NCBI GenBank assembly: GCA_038255145.1
Contig: JBBSLP010000024.1
Span: 5,161-69,160, forward strand
Source: WHTX01 sp038255145
GTDB taxonomy: Bacteria > Actinomycetota > Acidimicrobiia > Acidimicrobiales > CAIXPF01
Direction: 5' to 3'
DNA length: 64,000 nucleotides
Shown here: positions 32,033 to 38,986 of the stretch, one piece after another
Numbering within the stretch: position 1 is the first letter of the stretch
Layout: every line of letters starts with the position of its first letter
Translations under genes and position numbers: made by a program
Notes under the pieces: model-generated
The model's input: only the letters and a program-made list of their open reading frames with translations
Told to the model about the DNA's origin: nothing
Databases searched by the model: none

Positions 32033-32572
32033 ATGCGGTGGACGGTGCACGGTGAGCGGGCCATGTACTCCTCACCGTGGGTGAACGTGCACCTGGCCGA
32101 CATCGAGATCCCCGACGGGCCCCGCTTCGAGCACCACGTGGTGCGCATGCCCTTCCCGGCCGTGGGCACGATCATGGCCGACGACGACCGGGGGCTGTTG
32201 CTGCTGCATCGGCACCGCTTCATCACCGACACCTGGGGCTGGGAGATCCCGGCCGGGCGGGTCGAAGCCGGCGAGCGCCTCGAGGCGGCCGCCAGTCGGG
32301 AGTGCGTCGAGGAGACGGGCTGGGCGCCGGGAGCGTTGACCCACCTCACCACCTACCACTACGCCCAGGGCCTGTCGGACGGCGCCTTCGCCCTGTACCT
32401 GGCCCGAGGCGCCACCTGGGTGGCCCAACCCACCGACACGGCCGAGTCCGAACGCATCGAGTGGGTCCCCGTGGCCGAGGTCCGGCAGCTGATCGCCACC
32501 GGCGCCGTGCCCGATGGCCTGTCGCTGACCGCCCTGCTGTGGGCGTTCACCTTCGGTCTGCTGCCCTCCTGA
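32033..32572 (+). CDS. NUDIX hydrolase (ADP-ribose pyrophosphatase-like)
   Basis: 179 residues. The Nudix box is complete: GRVEAGERLEAAASRECVEE followed by TGW, with REC-VEETG supplying the metal-binding glutamates. The upstream Trp-rich strand DTWGWEIPAGRVEAGE is typical of ADP-ribose/NDP-sugar pyrophosphatases. It likely cleaves a nucleoside diphosphate linked to another moiety; the exact substrate is not evident. It is leaderless and divergent from the methylase, sharing its promoter base pairs. Confidence 0.88.
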   Translation: MRWTVHGERAMYSSPWVNVHLADIEIPDGPRFEHHVVRMPFPAVGTIMADDDRGLLLLHRHRFITDTWGWEIPAGRVEAGERLEAAASRECVEETGWAPGALTHLTTYHYAQGLSDGAFALYLARGATWVAQPTDTAESERIEWVPVAEVRQLIATGAVPDGLSLTALLWAFTFGLLPS

Positions 32573-32623
32573 TCGCGCCGGTCGGCCTGCGCAGGGCCGG
32601 CGCAGGCGACGTCGGTCACGGTC

Positions 32624-32629
32624 TAGGGT
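32624..32629 (+). promoter_or_regulatory. -10 hexamer TAGGGT, leaderless start at 32637
   Basis: TAGGGT, seven bases, GTG at 32637. Confidence 0.5.
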
Positions 32630-32636
32630 CGCCGGG

Positions 32637-33125
32637 GTGAGCGATCTCGTCCCCCCCGAAGCCCGGGCCCTGGTGGGCAAGGAGCTGTCGGCACCCGTCA
32701 CCGCGGTCATCACGGCCAAGGAGTCCCAGCGCTACGCCCAGGCCGTGGGCGACCTGAACCCGCTGTACTTCGACGAGGCCTACGCCCAGGAGGCCGGGTA
32801 CCGCACCATCACCTGCCCGCCCACCTTCCTCGACCACGTCGTGGTCGAGGGTCGACCCCTGGGCGACCTGCGTGAGGACGGCCTGTTCCGCCAACCCGAC
32901 GGGCCGTCCCTCGGCCTGCGCCGGGTCATGTTCGGTGGCCAGGAGTGGGACTGGCTGGCCCCCGTGCACGTGGGCGACACCATCACCGCCACCAAGCGCC
33001 TGGGCGCCATCGACGAGAAGTCGGGCGGCAAGGGCCCCTTCGTGCTGGTCACGTGGGAGACGACGTTCACCAACCAGGAGGGCGACGTGGTCGCCCGCAG
33101 CCGCCTCCAGGGGATCTCACGATGA
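32637..33125 (+). CDS. FAS1-like/MaoC dehydratase, N-terminal-type subunit
   Basis: 162-residue hot-dog protein of the MaoC-dehydratase N (FAS1-like) family, comparable to mycobacterial HadA/HadC. The fold markers are a strand-helix start (ITAKESQRYAQAVGDLNPLY), a central TCPPTFLDHVV, and PVHVGDTITATKRLGAIDEK. It usually lacks the catalytic Asp-His and pairs with a second hot-dog subunit, here the next gene, which overlaps by four bases (ATGA). The heterodimer would dehydrate 3-hydroxyacyl-CoA or -ACP. The chain-length specificity and pathway are not evident. Confidence 0.88.
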   Translation: MSDLVPPEARALVGKELSAPVTAVITAKESQRYAQAVGDLNPLYFDEAYAQEAGYRTITCPPTFLDHVVVEGRPLGDLREDGLFRQPDGPSLGLRRVMFGGQEWDWLAPVHVGDTITATKRLGAIDEKSGGKGPFVLVTWETTFTNQEGDVVARSRLQGISR

Positions 33126-33583
33126 GCTCTGATGTGCAGCCCAAGGACGTCGGGTCGGGACCCACCCACCAGCCCTACGCCCGGGACCTGGCCGTGGGCG
33201 ACGAGCTGCCCGCGGCCGTGCGCAACGCCAGCCGCACCCAGCTGTTCCTGTACTCGGCGGCGACGTGGAACCCCCACCGCATCCACTACGACGTCGACTA
33301 CGCCCGCTTCGAGGGTCACCCCGACGTCATCGTGCACGGTCCCCTGCAGGGCGCGTGGCTGACCCAGTACGTGACCGACTGGATGGGTCCCCGAGGTCGC
33401 CTGGTCCACGCCGGATGGCAGAACCGGGCCTCGGGCCTGCCCGAGCAGGACCTGACCTTCCGTGGTCGGATCACGGCCATCGACCGGGGCCAGGTCACCC
33501 TCGAGGTGTGGGAGGAGGCGCCCGACGGGCGCGTCCTCATGCCCGGCCGGGCCGTGGTCGAGCTACCCGTCCACCCGAGCTGA
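33122..33583 (+). CDS. MaoC-like dehydratase, catalytic subunit
   Basis: 153-residue MaoC/HTD2-type hot-dog protein, comparable to HadB. The catalytic (R)-hydratase motif is visible as WNPHRIHYDVDYARFEGHPD (Asp/His pair around residues 56-61), followed by VIVHGPLQGAWL. Coupled to the preceding subunit by ATGA. Its 3' end overlaps convergent ung by 21 bases. Together the two likely act in fatty acid synthesis or breakdown, consistent with the several acyl-CoA dehydrogenases in this genome segment. Confidence 0.88.
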   Translation: MSSDVQPKDVGSGPTHQPYARDLAVGDELPAAVRNASRTQLFLYSAATWNPHRIHYDVDYARFEGHPDVIVHGPLQGAWLTQYVTDWMGPRGRLVHAGWQNRASGLPEQDLTFRGRITAIDRGQVTLEVWEEAPDGRVLMPGRAVVELPVHPS

Positions 33584-34243
33584 GGCCCCCAGGCACCAGT
33601 CGACCGGCTGGCGGCCGGCCGCGGCCAGGGCTGCGTTGGCCCGGGAGAAGGGTCGGCTGCCCAGGAACCCGTTGTGGGCCGACAGGGGCGACGGGTGGGC
33701 CGACTCGATGACGGTGTGGCGATCGAGGTCGATGAGCCGCTTCTTCTTGCGGGCGTAGGCCCCCCACAGGATGAACACCACCCTGTCCTCCTTGGCCGCC
33801 ACGGCCTCGATGACGGCGTCGGTGAAGCGCTCCCACCCCTTGCCCTGGTGCGATGCGGCCTGGTGGGCCCGAACGGTCAGGGTGGCGTTGAGCAGCAACA
33901 CCCCCTGGGCGGCCCAGCTCTCGAGGGAGCCGTGGTCGGGGGGTTCACAACCCACGTCGGCGCGCAGCTCGGCGAAGATGTTGCGCAGCGAAGGCGGCGG
34001 GGTCACCCCCGGCGGCACCGAGAAGCACAGTCCGTGGGCCTGCCCGGGCCCGTGGTAGGGGTCCTGGCCGAGGATCAGCACCTTGACCTGGGAGTACGGC
34101 GTCAGGTGCAGGGCGGCGAAGACCTTGTCCGCGGCGGGGTACACCGGGCCGGCCTGGCGCTCGCCGGCCACGAAGGACTGCAGCTCACCCCAGTAGGGCT
34201 GGTCGAGCTGCTCATGGAGGATGGGGTTCCAGTCGGTCTTCAT
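33563..34243 (-). CDS. ung: Uracil-DNA glycosylase, family 1
   Basis: 226 residues, normal length. Removes uracil from DNA in base excision repair. The water-activating loop GQDPYHGPGQAHGLCFSV (catalytic Asp in QDPYHG) and DNA-intercalating loop HPSPLSAHNGFLGSRPFS are intact, as are LLLNATLTV and VVFILWGAYA. ATG at 34243 fits the family start (WNPILHEQL); no strong ribosome binding site. It lies 22 bases after deoC on the same strand, so the two may share a transcript. Confidence 0.95.
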   Translation of the reverse strand: MKTDWNPILHEQLDQPYWGELQSFVAGERQAGPVYPAADKVFAALHLTPYSQVKVLILGQDPYHGPGQAHGLCFSVPPGVTPPPSLRNIFAELRADVGCEPPDHGSLESWAAQGVLLLNATLTVRAHQAASHQGKGWERFTDAVIEAVAAKEDRVVFILWGAYARKKKRLIDLDRHTVIESAHPSPLSAHNGFLGSRPFSRANAALAAAGRQPVDWCLGASARVDG

Positions 34244-34265
34244 GCTGGCGACGATGCCCGGGGGG

Positions 34266-34937
34266 TCACGCCGCCGAGCGGGCCGCGCCCAGCAGGGCCA
34301 CGCCTCTGCTGGTGCCCAGGCGCTCGGCTCCGGCCACGAGCACGGCCATGGCATCCTCCAACGTGCGGATGCCGCCCGACGCCTTGACCTGGGCCCGACC
34401 GGCGGCCACCTCGTGGAGCAGGTGCACGGCGGCCACGGTGGCGCCGCCGCTCGGGTGGTAGCCCGTGGACGTCTTGACCCAGGCCGCGCCGCCGGCGATG
34501 GCCGCTTCTGCCGCAGCCCGCACCGCGTCGGCGTCGAAGGCCGAGGTCTCGAGTATGGCCTTGGTGGGCACGTCGGGTCCTGCGGCACGGACGACGGCGG
34601 CCACATCGGCCTCCACCGTGGCCCAGTCACCCTCGGTGACGGCGGCCAGCGAAACGACCATGTCCACCTCGGTGGCGCCGAGGGACACCACCCGCTCGGC
34701 CTCGGCCGCCTTGGTGGCCGACAGGTGGGCACCCGAAGGGAAGCCGACCACGGAGCACACCCCGACGCCGGTGCCCAGCAGCACGTCCACGGCCAGGGCC
34801 ACGTAGGTGGGAGACACGCACACGTGGCCCATGTGCCAGTCCACCGCCTCGCGACAGAGCTGCTCGATCCCATCCGTGGTGGCCAGGGGGTCGAGCAGGG
34901 TGTGGTCGATCAAGGCGGCGAGAGCGGCGGCGTCCAC
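34266..34937 (-). CDS. deoC: Deoxyribose-phosphate aldolase
   Basis: 223 residues, the family norm. Cleaves 2-deoxyribose 5-phosphate to glyceraldehyde 3-phosphate and acetaldehyde through a Schiff base. Catalytic Lys lies in AWVKTSTGYHPSGGAT, the second Lys in VKASGGIRT, and LIDHTLLDP opens the barrel. The GTG at 34937 is chosen over the upstream codon at 34994 because a TAGCCT -10 hexamer sits seven bases before it and the homology begins there. It completes deoxynucleoside catabolism begun by deoA 25 kb away; a phosphopentomutase would be needed and is not obvious here. Confidence 0.94.
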   Translation of the reverse strand: MDAAALAALIDHTLLDPLATTDGIEQLCREAVDWHMGHVCVSPTYVALAVDVLLGTGVGVCSVVGFPSGAHLSATKAAEAERVVSLGATEVDMVVSLAAVTEGDWATVEADVAAVVRAAGPDVPTKAILETSAFDADAVRAAAEAAIAGGAAWVKTSTGYHPSGGATVAAVHLLHEVAAGRAQVKASGGIRTLEDAMAVLVAGAERLGTSRGVALLGAARSAA

Positions 34938-34944
34938 CGCGCCG

Positions 34945-34950
34945 AGGCTA
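34945..34950 (-). promoter_or_regulatory. -10 hexamer TAGCCT, leaderless deoC start
   Basis: TAGCCT on the minus strand, seven bases, GTG at 34937. It decides the start against a longer reading frame. Confidence 0.55.
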
Positions 34951-35005
34951 GATCGTGGCCACCGGGTGGGGCTGACCGATGCGGCGCCCGACACGTCGGT
35001 GACCG

Positions 35006-35034
35006 GGCCCCCGAGCGGTGGTGGCTCGGGGGCC
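35006..35034 (-). terminator. Terminator after the DEAD-box helicase gene
   Basis: Perfect 11-bp stem GGCCCCCGAGC / GCTCGGGGGCC with a seven-base loop, 12 bases past the helicase stop. Confidence 0.7.
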
Positions 35035-35045
35035 GGACGGGCGGC

Positions 35046-36233
35046 TCAGGCCGAGGCGGCGGCCTCGTCGGCCGTGGCGTTGGGGTCCCACGACGTCAGG
35101 TCGGCCAGGCGCGGGTCGTTGGAGAACATCTCCACCATGGGCATGTCCAGGCCGAGGCGCTTCTGCAGGCGTCGTACCTCGAGCTCCTGGTTGTACAGCA
35201 CGAGGCTGACGGCCAGGCCCTTGGAACCGGCCCGGGCGGTGCGGCCCGAACGGTGCAGGTAGGCCTTGTGGTCTTCGGGCGGGTCGAAGTGCACGACGGT
35301 GTCGACGCCTTCGACGTGGATGCCGCGGGCGGCGACGTCGGTGGCCACGAGCACCCGCAGGTTGCCGTCGCTGAAGTCCTTGAGGGCCTTCTCACGCAGC
35401 TTCTGGCGCAGGTCTCCGTGGATGGCGGCGGCGTCGACGCCGATCTTCTGCAGCGAGCCGACGAGGCGGTCCGCCCCGCGCTTGGTGTTCACGAACACCA
35501 GGGTGCGGGGGCAGTTCTCGGCGATGGACTGCACGACCTTGGTCTTGTCGAGCTCGTGCACCTTGACGAAGCGGTGCGACATCTCCTCGACGGTGACCGA
35601 GCGGGAGGCGACCTCGTGGAACACGGGGTCGTGCTGGTAGCGGCTGATCAGCGAGCCCACGGCGCCGTCGAGGGTGGCCGAGAACAGCAGGGTGCGATGG
35701 CGGCCCTCGATGTGGCGCAGGATCCACTCGACCTGGGGCAGGAACCCCATGTCGGCCATGCGGTCGGCCTCGTCCACGACGAGCTGGTCGACCTCGGCCA
35801 CGGACAGCTCGCCCTGGCGGATCAGGTCGATGAGGCGCCCGGGGGTGCCGACGATGAAGTCGACGCCGTCGTGCAGCGCCTTGATCTGGCGGTCCATGCG
35901 GGCCCCGCCGTACACGGCGAGCAGGTTCTTGCCCCGGGCCGCAGCCAGGGGGGCGAGCTCCTCGCTGACCTGCACGGCCAGCTCACGCGTGGGCACCAGG
36001 GCCAGGGCGGAGGGGCGCTTGGGATGGGCCTTGTGCAACCCCTCGATGACGGGGATGCCGAAGGCCAGGGTCTTGCCCGATCCGGTCTTGGCCTTGCCGC
36101 ACACGTCACGCCCGGCGAGGGCGTCGGGCAGGGCGAGGGCCTGGATGGGGAAGGGTTGCGTGATGCCGCGTTGGGCCAACGCGGCACACAGGTCGGGGGA
36201 TACCCCGAGGTCTGCGAATCCGTTGTCGCTCAA
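35046..36233 (-). CDS. DEAD-box ATP-dependent RNA helicase
   Basis: 395 residues. All core motifs are present: Q motif FADLGVSPDLCAALAQRGIT...PFPIQ, motif I AKTGSGKT, Ia PTRELAVQ, Ib TPGRL, II DEAD, III SAT, V VATDVAARGIH and VI HRSGRTARAG. It has only a short C-terminal tail, so it is a minimal helicase of the RhlE/CsdA type for RNA remodelling, ribosome assembly or cold adaptation. The start is TTG at 36233, with AGAAGGA just upstream and homology starting there. The leader upstream can fold into nested stems (36311-36369), which fits post-transcriptional control. Confidence 0.93.
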   Translation of the reverse strand: MSDNGFADLGVSPDLCAALAQRGITQPFPIQALALPDALAGRDVCGKAKTGSGKTLAFGIPVIEGLHKAHPKRPSALALVPTRELAVQVSEELAPLAAARGKNLLAVYGGARMDRQIKALHDGVDFIVGTPGRLIDLIRQGELSVAEVDQLVVDEADRMADMGFLPQVEWILRHIEGRHRTLLFSATLDGAVGSLISRYQHDPVFHEVASRSVTVEEMSHRFVKVHELDKTKVVQSIAENCPRTLVFVNTKRGADRLVGSLQKIGVDAAAIHGDLRQKLREKALKDFSDGNLRVLVATDVAARGIHVEGVDTVVHFDPPEDHKAYLHRSGRTARAGSKGLAVSLVLYNQELEVRRLQKRLGLDMPMVEMFSNDPRLADLTSWDPNATADEAAASA

Positions 36234-36310
36234 ATGTCCTTCTCGGTTGTCGTAGATGCCAGTTCGCTGGGCCGCCCGCCTACCACCCCGAGCGAACGGC
36301 ACCCTCGACA

Positions 36311-36369
36311 ACGATGGACGGTGGCGGGGGAAGGCCATCCCGTGGCGGTGCCACCTTGTCATCCATCGT
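36311..36369 (-). other. Nested inverted repeats upstream of the helicase gene
   Basis: Outer stem ACGATGGA (36311-36318) with TCCATCGT (36362-36369); inner stem GGTGGC (36320-36325) with GCCACC (36350-36355). Together they form one arm about 80 bases upstream of the TTG start. Confidence 0.45.
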
Positions 36370-36397
36370 GCCAACGGCAACGCACAGAACGCTGTCG

Positions 36398-36430
36398 TTG
36401 TCCACATGGTACCAATCAAGCTGTGGACAG
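36398..36430. promoter_or_regulatory. Inverted pair of DnaA-box-like sites
   Basis: TTGTCCACA at 36398-36406 matches the actinobacterial DnaA box exactly; TGTGGACAG at 36422-36430 is the reverse orientation with one mismatch. The spacer is 15 bases. No oriC genes are near, so a regulatory or titration site is more likely than an origin. Confidence 0.5.
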
Positions 36431-36678
36431 CGGGAGATGGCGTCTCACCAAGGCCGAGGGACGCCGTCCTCGACCCTCTGGCCCGTCTGTCGGGCCGGTC
36501 GGCCGCCGCCGGTTGGGTGGCCGTGGTGGACGCGGCGTCGACCGTGGCGGGGTGGGATCGGGACCGTTGGGCCGCGCTGCGCCTGGCGGTCGACCCTGAC
36601 CGGATCGACGATCCGGCCCCCACGCTGGCCGCGTTGTGGGACCTCGTCACCGAGCTCAACGAGCGCCGCCGCCTCTGA
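36406..36678 (+). CDS. Hypothetical protein (90 aa)
   Basis: A possible small protein starting MVPIKLWTAGDG with a helical remainder (LDPLARLSGRSAAAGWVAVV, RWAALRLAVDPDRIDD, LAALWDLVTELNERRRL). Composition and amphipathic spacing look like real protein and no competing frame on the other strand is better. Its ATG overlaps a DnaA-box-like sequence and no ribosome binding site is clear, so the start is doubtful. No family recognised. Confidence 0.5.
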   Translation: MVPIKLWTAGDGVSPRPRDAVLDPLARLSGRSAAAGWVAVVDAASTVAGWDRDRWAALRLAVDPDRIDDPAPTLAALWDLVTELNERRRL

Positions 36679-36730
36679 GCCGCGGGATCGGCCGCGCACC
36701 GAAGGTCGTGCGGCGCCGAACATCGCTCGG

Positions 36731-36749
36731 TCGAATCGACATCGAATCG
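36731..36749. repeat. Paired TCGAATCG repeats, 11 bases apart
   Basis: TCGAATCG at 36731 and 36742; read on the minus strand this resembles the GTCGATTCG pair at 15941-15962, including the one-turn spacing. Confidence 0.4.
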
Positions 36750-36853
36750 CCGCGGTGACCGACGTCTCGTCAGGCGACCACTCCCCCACGTTCCCGACGA
36801 CGCATCGACCCGGCTGTGGCGGAACGGGGACGGCTCCCCGCCGGCGGAAGCTG

Positions 36854-37174
36854 TCATTGGTCGGGTCGGCCCCGGCGGGCCGGCGAGGCAGGGCGCACCC
36901 GACCTCCTCCGACGTCGACACCTTCGGCGGCCAGGCGGCGGGCGTGCTCGGCCTCGTTGCCCGGCACCAGCCGGCCCGATGCCGTCACCACGCGCCACCA
37001 CGGGTGCTCGCCGCCCGAGGTGGCCAGCAGGCGACCCACGGCCCGGGCCGCTCCCGGGTAGCCGGCCTCGGCCGCCACCTCGCCGTACGTCACCACATCA
37101 CCGGGGCCCAGGTCAGCGAGGACGCGGGCGACGGCCTCGTCGAAGGGCAGGTCCGGCGGGGGTGGCCCGGTCAC
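36854..37174 (-). CDS. Alkyltransferase-like (ATL) MGMT-family DNA-binding protein
   Basis: 106 residues matching only the DNA-binding domain of O6-methylguanine-DNA methyltransferase: VTYGEVAAEAGYPGAARAVG carries the helix-turn-helix and Arg finger. The active-site motif PCHRV is replaced by PWWRV, so the acceptor Cys is gone. This is the hallmark of ATL proteins, which bind alkylated guanine and hand it to nucleotide excision repair. The start is the leaderless GTG at 37174, seven bases after TACCAT. Being next to ung and a helicase has no clear operonic meaning. Confidence 0.87.
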   Translation of the reverse strand: MTGPPPPDLPFDEAVARVLADLGPGDVVTYGEVAAEAGYPGAARAVGRLLATSGGEHPWWRVVTASGRLVPGNEAEHARRLAAEGVDVGGGRVRPASPARRGRPDQ

Positions 37175-37181
37175 GGTGCGG

Positions 37182-37187
37182 ATGGTA
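37182..37187 (-). promoter_or_regulatory. -10 hexamer TACCAT, leaderless ATL start
   Basis: TACCAT on the minus strand, seven bases, GTG at 37174. Confidence 0.55.
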
Positions 37188-37235
37188 GGACCCGGCTGGC
37201 CGCCCCAGCACCCCACCCCTGCTAAGCATCGGGCC

Positions 37236-38051
37236 ATGGCCGCCTTCGACCAGCTCGGCCGGTGGCCCGCCGCCACCATCGCCGTCGTCGTCACCGACGC
37301 TCGGGCCACGGTGGCCAGCTACGGACCGACGACACGACCGCTGCCCCTGGCCTCGGTGACCAAGCCCCTGGTGGCCCTGGCCGCCCTGGTGGCCACCGAG
37401 GAGGGAACCATCAGCCTCGACGAGCCGGCCGGGCCCCCGGGCTCGACCGTGCGCCACCTGCTGGCCCACGCCTCGGGCCTGGCGCCCGACGGCGGCCAGA
37501 TCGCCGCCCCCGTGGGCACCCGGCGCATCTACTCCAACGCCGGCTTCGAGGCACTCGGTCGCCACCTCGCCCTGGCCGGCGGCCTGTCGGTGACCACCTA
37601 TCTGGCCGAGGCCGTGGTCGAGCCCCTGGGGCTGGCGGCCACCGCCCTCGACGGCTCCCCCGCCCACGGCGCCCACGCCTCGGCCGACGACCTGGCCGCC
37701 GTGGGGCGTGAGCTCCTGGCTCCGACCCTGCTCAGCGTCGAGACCGTGGCCGAAGCCACCTCATCGCAGTTCCCCGACCTCGACGGCGTGCTGCCGGGCT
37801 TCGGCCGCCAGCAGCCCAACCCCTGGGGCCTGGGCTTCGAGATCCGCGGTGCCAAGCAGCCGCACTGGACGGGGGCGCACAGCTCACCGCGAACGTTCGG
37901 GCACTTCGGCCGAGCCGGCACCTTCGTCTGGGTCGATCCCGTCGTCGGCCTGGCCTGCGTCGTCCTCACCGACCTCGACTTCGGCCCCTGGGCCGTCGAG
38001 CTCTGGCCCGCCTTCACCGACGCCGTCCTCGCCGAGCACGCCCGGGCCTGA
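37236..38051 (+). CDS. Serine hydrolase of the beta-lactamase/penicillin-binding family
   Basis: 271 residues, class C beta-lactamase fold. The nucleophile motif is SVTK (about residues 46-49, SxxK); the second is YSN (near 104, YxN); the third region near HFGRAGTFVWVDP takes the place of KTG as HFG, as in many esterase-like members. No signal peptide is visible, so it is probably cytoplasmic and acts as an esterase or peptidase, not an antibiotic-resistance enzyme. ATG at 37236 follows AAGCAT by six bases. Its last 168 bases overlap the convergent lgt gene. Confidence 0.85.
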   Translation: MAAFDQLGRWPAATIAVVVTDARATVASYGPTTRPLPLASVTKPLVALAALVATEEGTISLDEPAGPPGSTVRHLLAHASGLAPDGGQIAAPVGTRRIYSNAGFEALGRHLALAGGLSVTTYLAEAVVEPLGLAATALDGSPAHGAHASADDLAAVGRELLAPTLLSVETVAEATSSQFPDLDGVLPGFGRQQPNPWGLGFEIRGAKQPHWTGAHSSPRTFGHFGRAGTFVWVDPVVGLACVVLTDLDFGPWAVELWPAFTDAVLAEHARA

Positions 38052-38984
38052 GCCCGCGGGCGGCACGCCTTCACCGGAGCCGGAGCCGGCAGATGGCACG
38101 ACCACGACGGCGTCCGCACCATCGAGGTCGTCGTCGACGGCCACGACGGCGCCATCATCGAGACCCACCAGGCTCGACCGGGGCGCGCCACGCCGACCGG
38201 CCCACACGAAGCCGATCAGGCCACCGGCGATGGCGGCCATGCTGACCCAGGTGTTGACCCTGAACGGCCCGATCATCGAGGCGGCATCGATGCGCAGCGC
38301 TTCGACCCACAGCCGACCCACCCCGTACCCCAGCACGTAGAGGAAGAACAGCTGCCCGGGGCGTAGCCGCCGGGTCTTGTCGATGCGCAGCAGCACGGCC
38401 ACCAGAGCCAGGTTCCAAAGGCTCTCGTAGAGGAACGTCGGGTGGAAGGTGGTCGACGTCTCGTAGCCGGCGGGGCGGTGGCGGGCGTCGATCTCCAGCG
38501 CCCAGGGCAGGTCGGTGGGCCGGCCGAACAACTCCTGGTTCCACCAGTTGCCCCACCGTCCGACGGCCTGGGCCAGGGGCAGAGCCGGCGCCACCACGTC
38601 CATGGCGTCGAAGAGGACCAGGCCCCGGCGGTGCGCCACCCACAGGCCCACGAGCACACCGGCGATGACCCCGCCGGGGATGCCCAGGCCGCCCTCCCAG
38701 ATCTTGAACACGTCGAGCCAGTGGCCCTCGAAGCGCCGGTAGTCGGTGATGACGTGGTAGAGCCGGGCGCCGACGAGCCCCGCGGGCACGGCCCAGGTGG
38801 CCACCGCGGTGATGTCCTCGGGGTTGATGGATCGGCTGGCGGCCCGGCGACGGGCCAGTTCGACGGCGGCCAGCACGCCGAGGGCGATCATCAACCCGTA
38901 GGCGGTGAAGCGCAACGGACCGATGTGGATGTCGCCCGAGCCCGGGCTCGGGATGGCGGCCCACACGGCCGCGGCGACGAGCAC
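37884..38984 (-). CDS. lgt: Prolipoprotein diacylglyceryl transferase
   Basis: 366 residues, membrane enzyme that attaches diacylglycerol to the lipobox Cys of prolipoproteins. Seven helices; the signature GRWGNWWNQELFGRPTDLPW contains the essential Arg/Asn/Glu, and HPTFLYESLWNL is conserved. The catalytic region ends near residue 255; the last 100 residues form a Gly/Glu/Asp-rich acidic tail, read antisense to the serine hydrolase gene over 168 bases. GTG at 38984 starts two bases after the upstream acyl-CoA dehydrogenase stop. It would process the lipoproteins of this window (2310, 20545, 24097). Confidence 0.93.
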   Translation of the reverse strand: MLVAAAVWAAIPSPGSGDIHIGPLRFTAYGLMIALGVLAAVELARRRAASRSINPEDITAVATWAVPAGLVGARLYHVITDYRRFEGHWLDVFKIWEGGLGIPGGVIAGVLVGLWVAHRRGLVLFDAMDVVAPALPLAQAVGRWGNWWNQELFGRPTDLPWALEIDARHRPAGYETSTTFHPTFLYESLWNLALVAVLLRIDKTRRLRPGQLFFLYVLGYGVGRLWVEALRIDAASMIGPFRVNTWVSMAAIAGGLIGFVWAGRRGAPRSSLVGLDDGAVVAVDDDLDGADAVVVVPSAGSGSGEGVPPAGSGPGVLGEDGVGEGGPELDGPGAEVEVGEDDAGQADDGIDPDEGAGSAEVPERSR

Positions 38985-38986
38985 CC

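Noticed and set aside
34938..34994. Upstream extension of deoC
   Set aside because: The extra 19 residues are not family-like and the -10 hexamer TAGCCT lies inside them, seven bases before the GTG at 34937.
36234..37001. Long N-terminal extension of the DEAD-box helicase
   Set aside because: The extension is Arg-rich and antisense to other genes; conserved helicase sequence starts at the TTG at 36233, which has AGAAGGA upstream.
37236..38051. Serine hydrolase as an antibiotic beta-lactamase
   Set aside because: No signal peptide and HFG instead of a KTG motif; an esterase or peptidase-like role is more likely.
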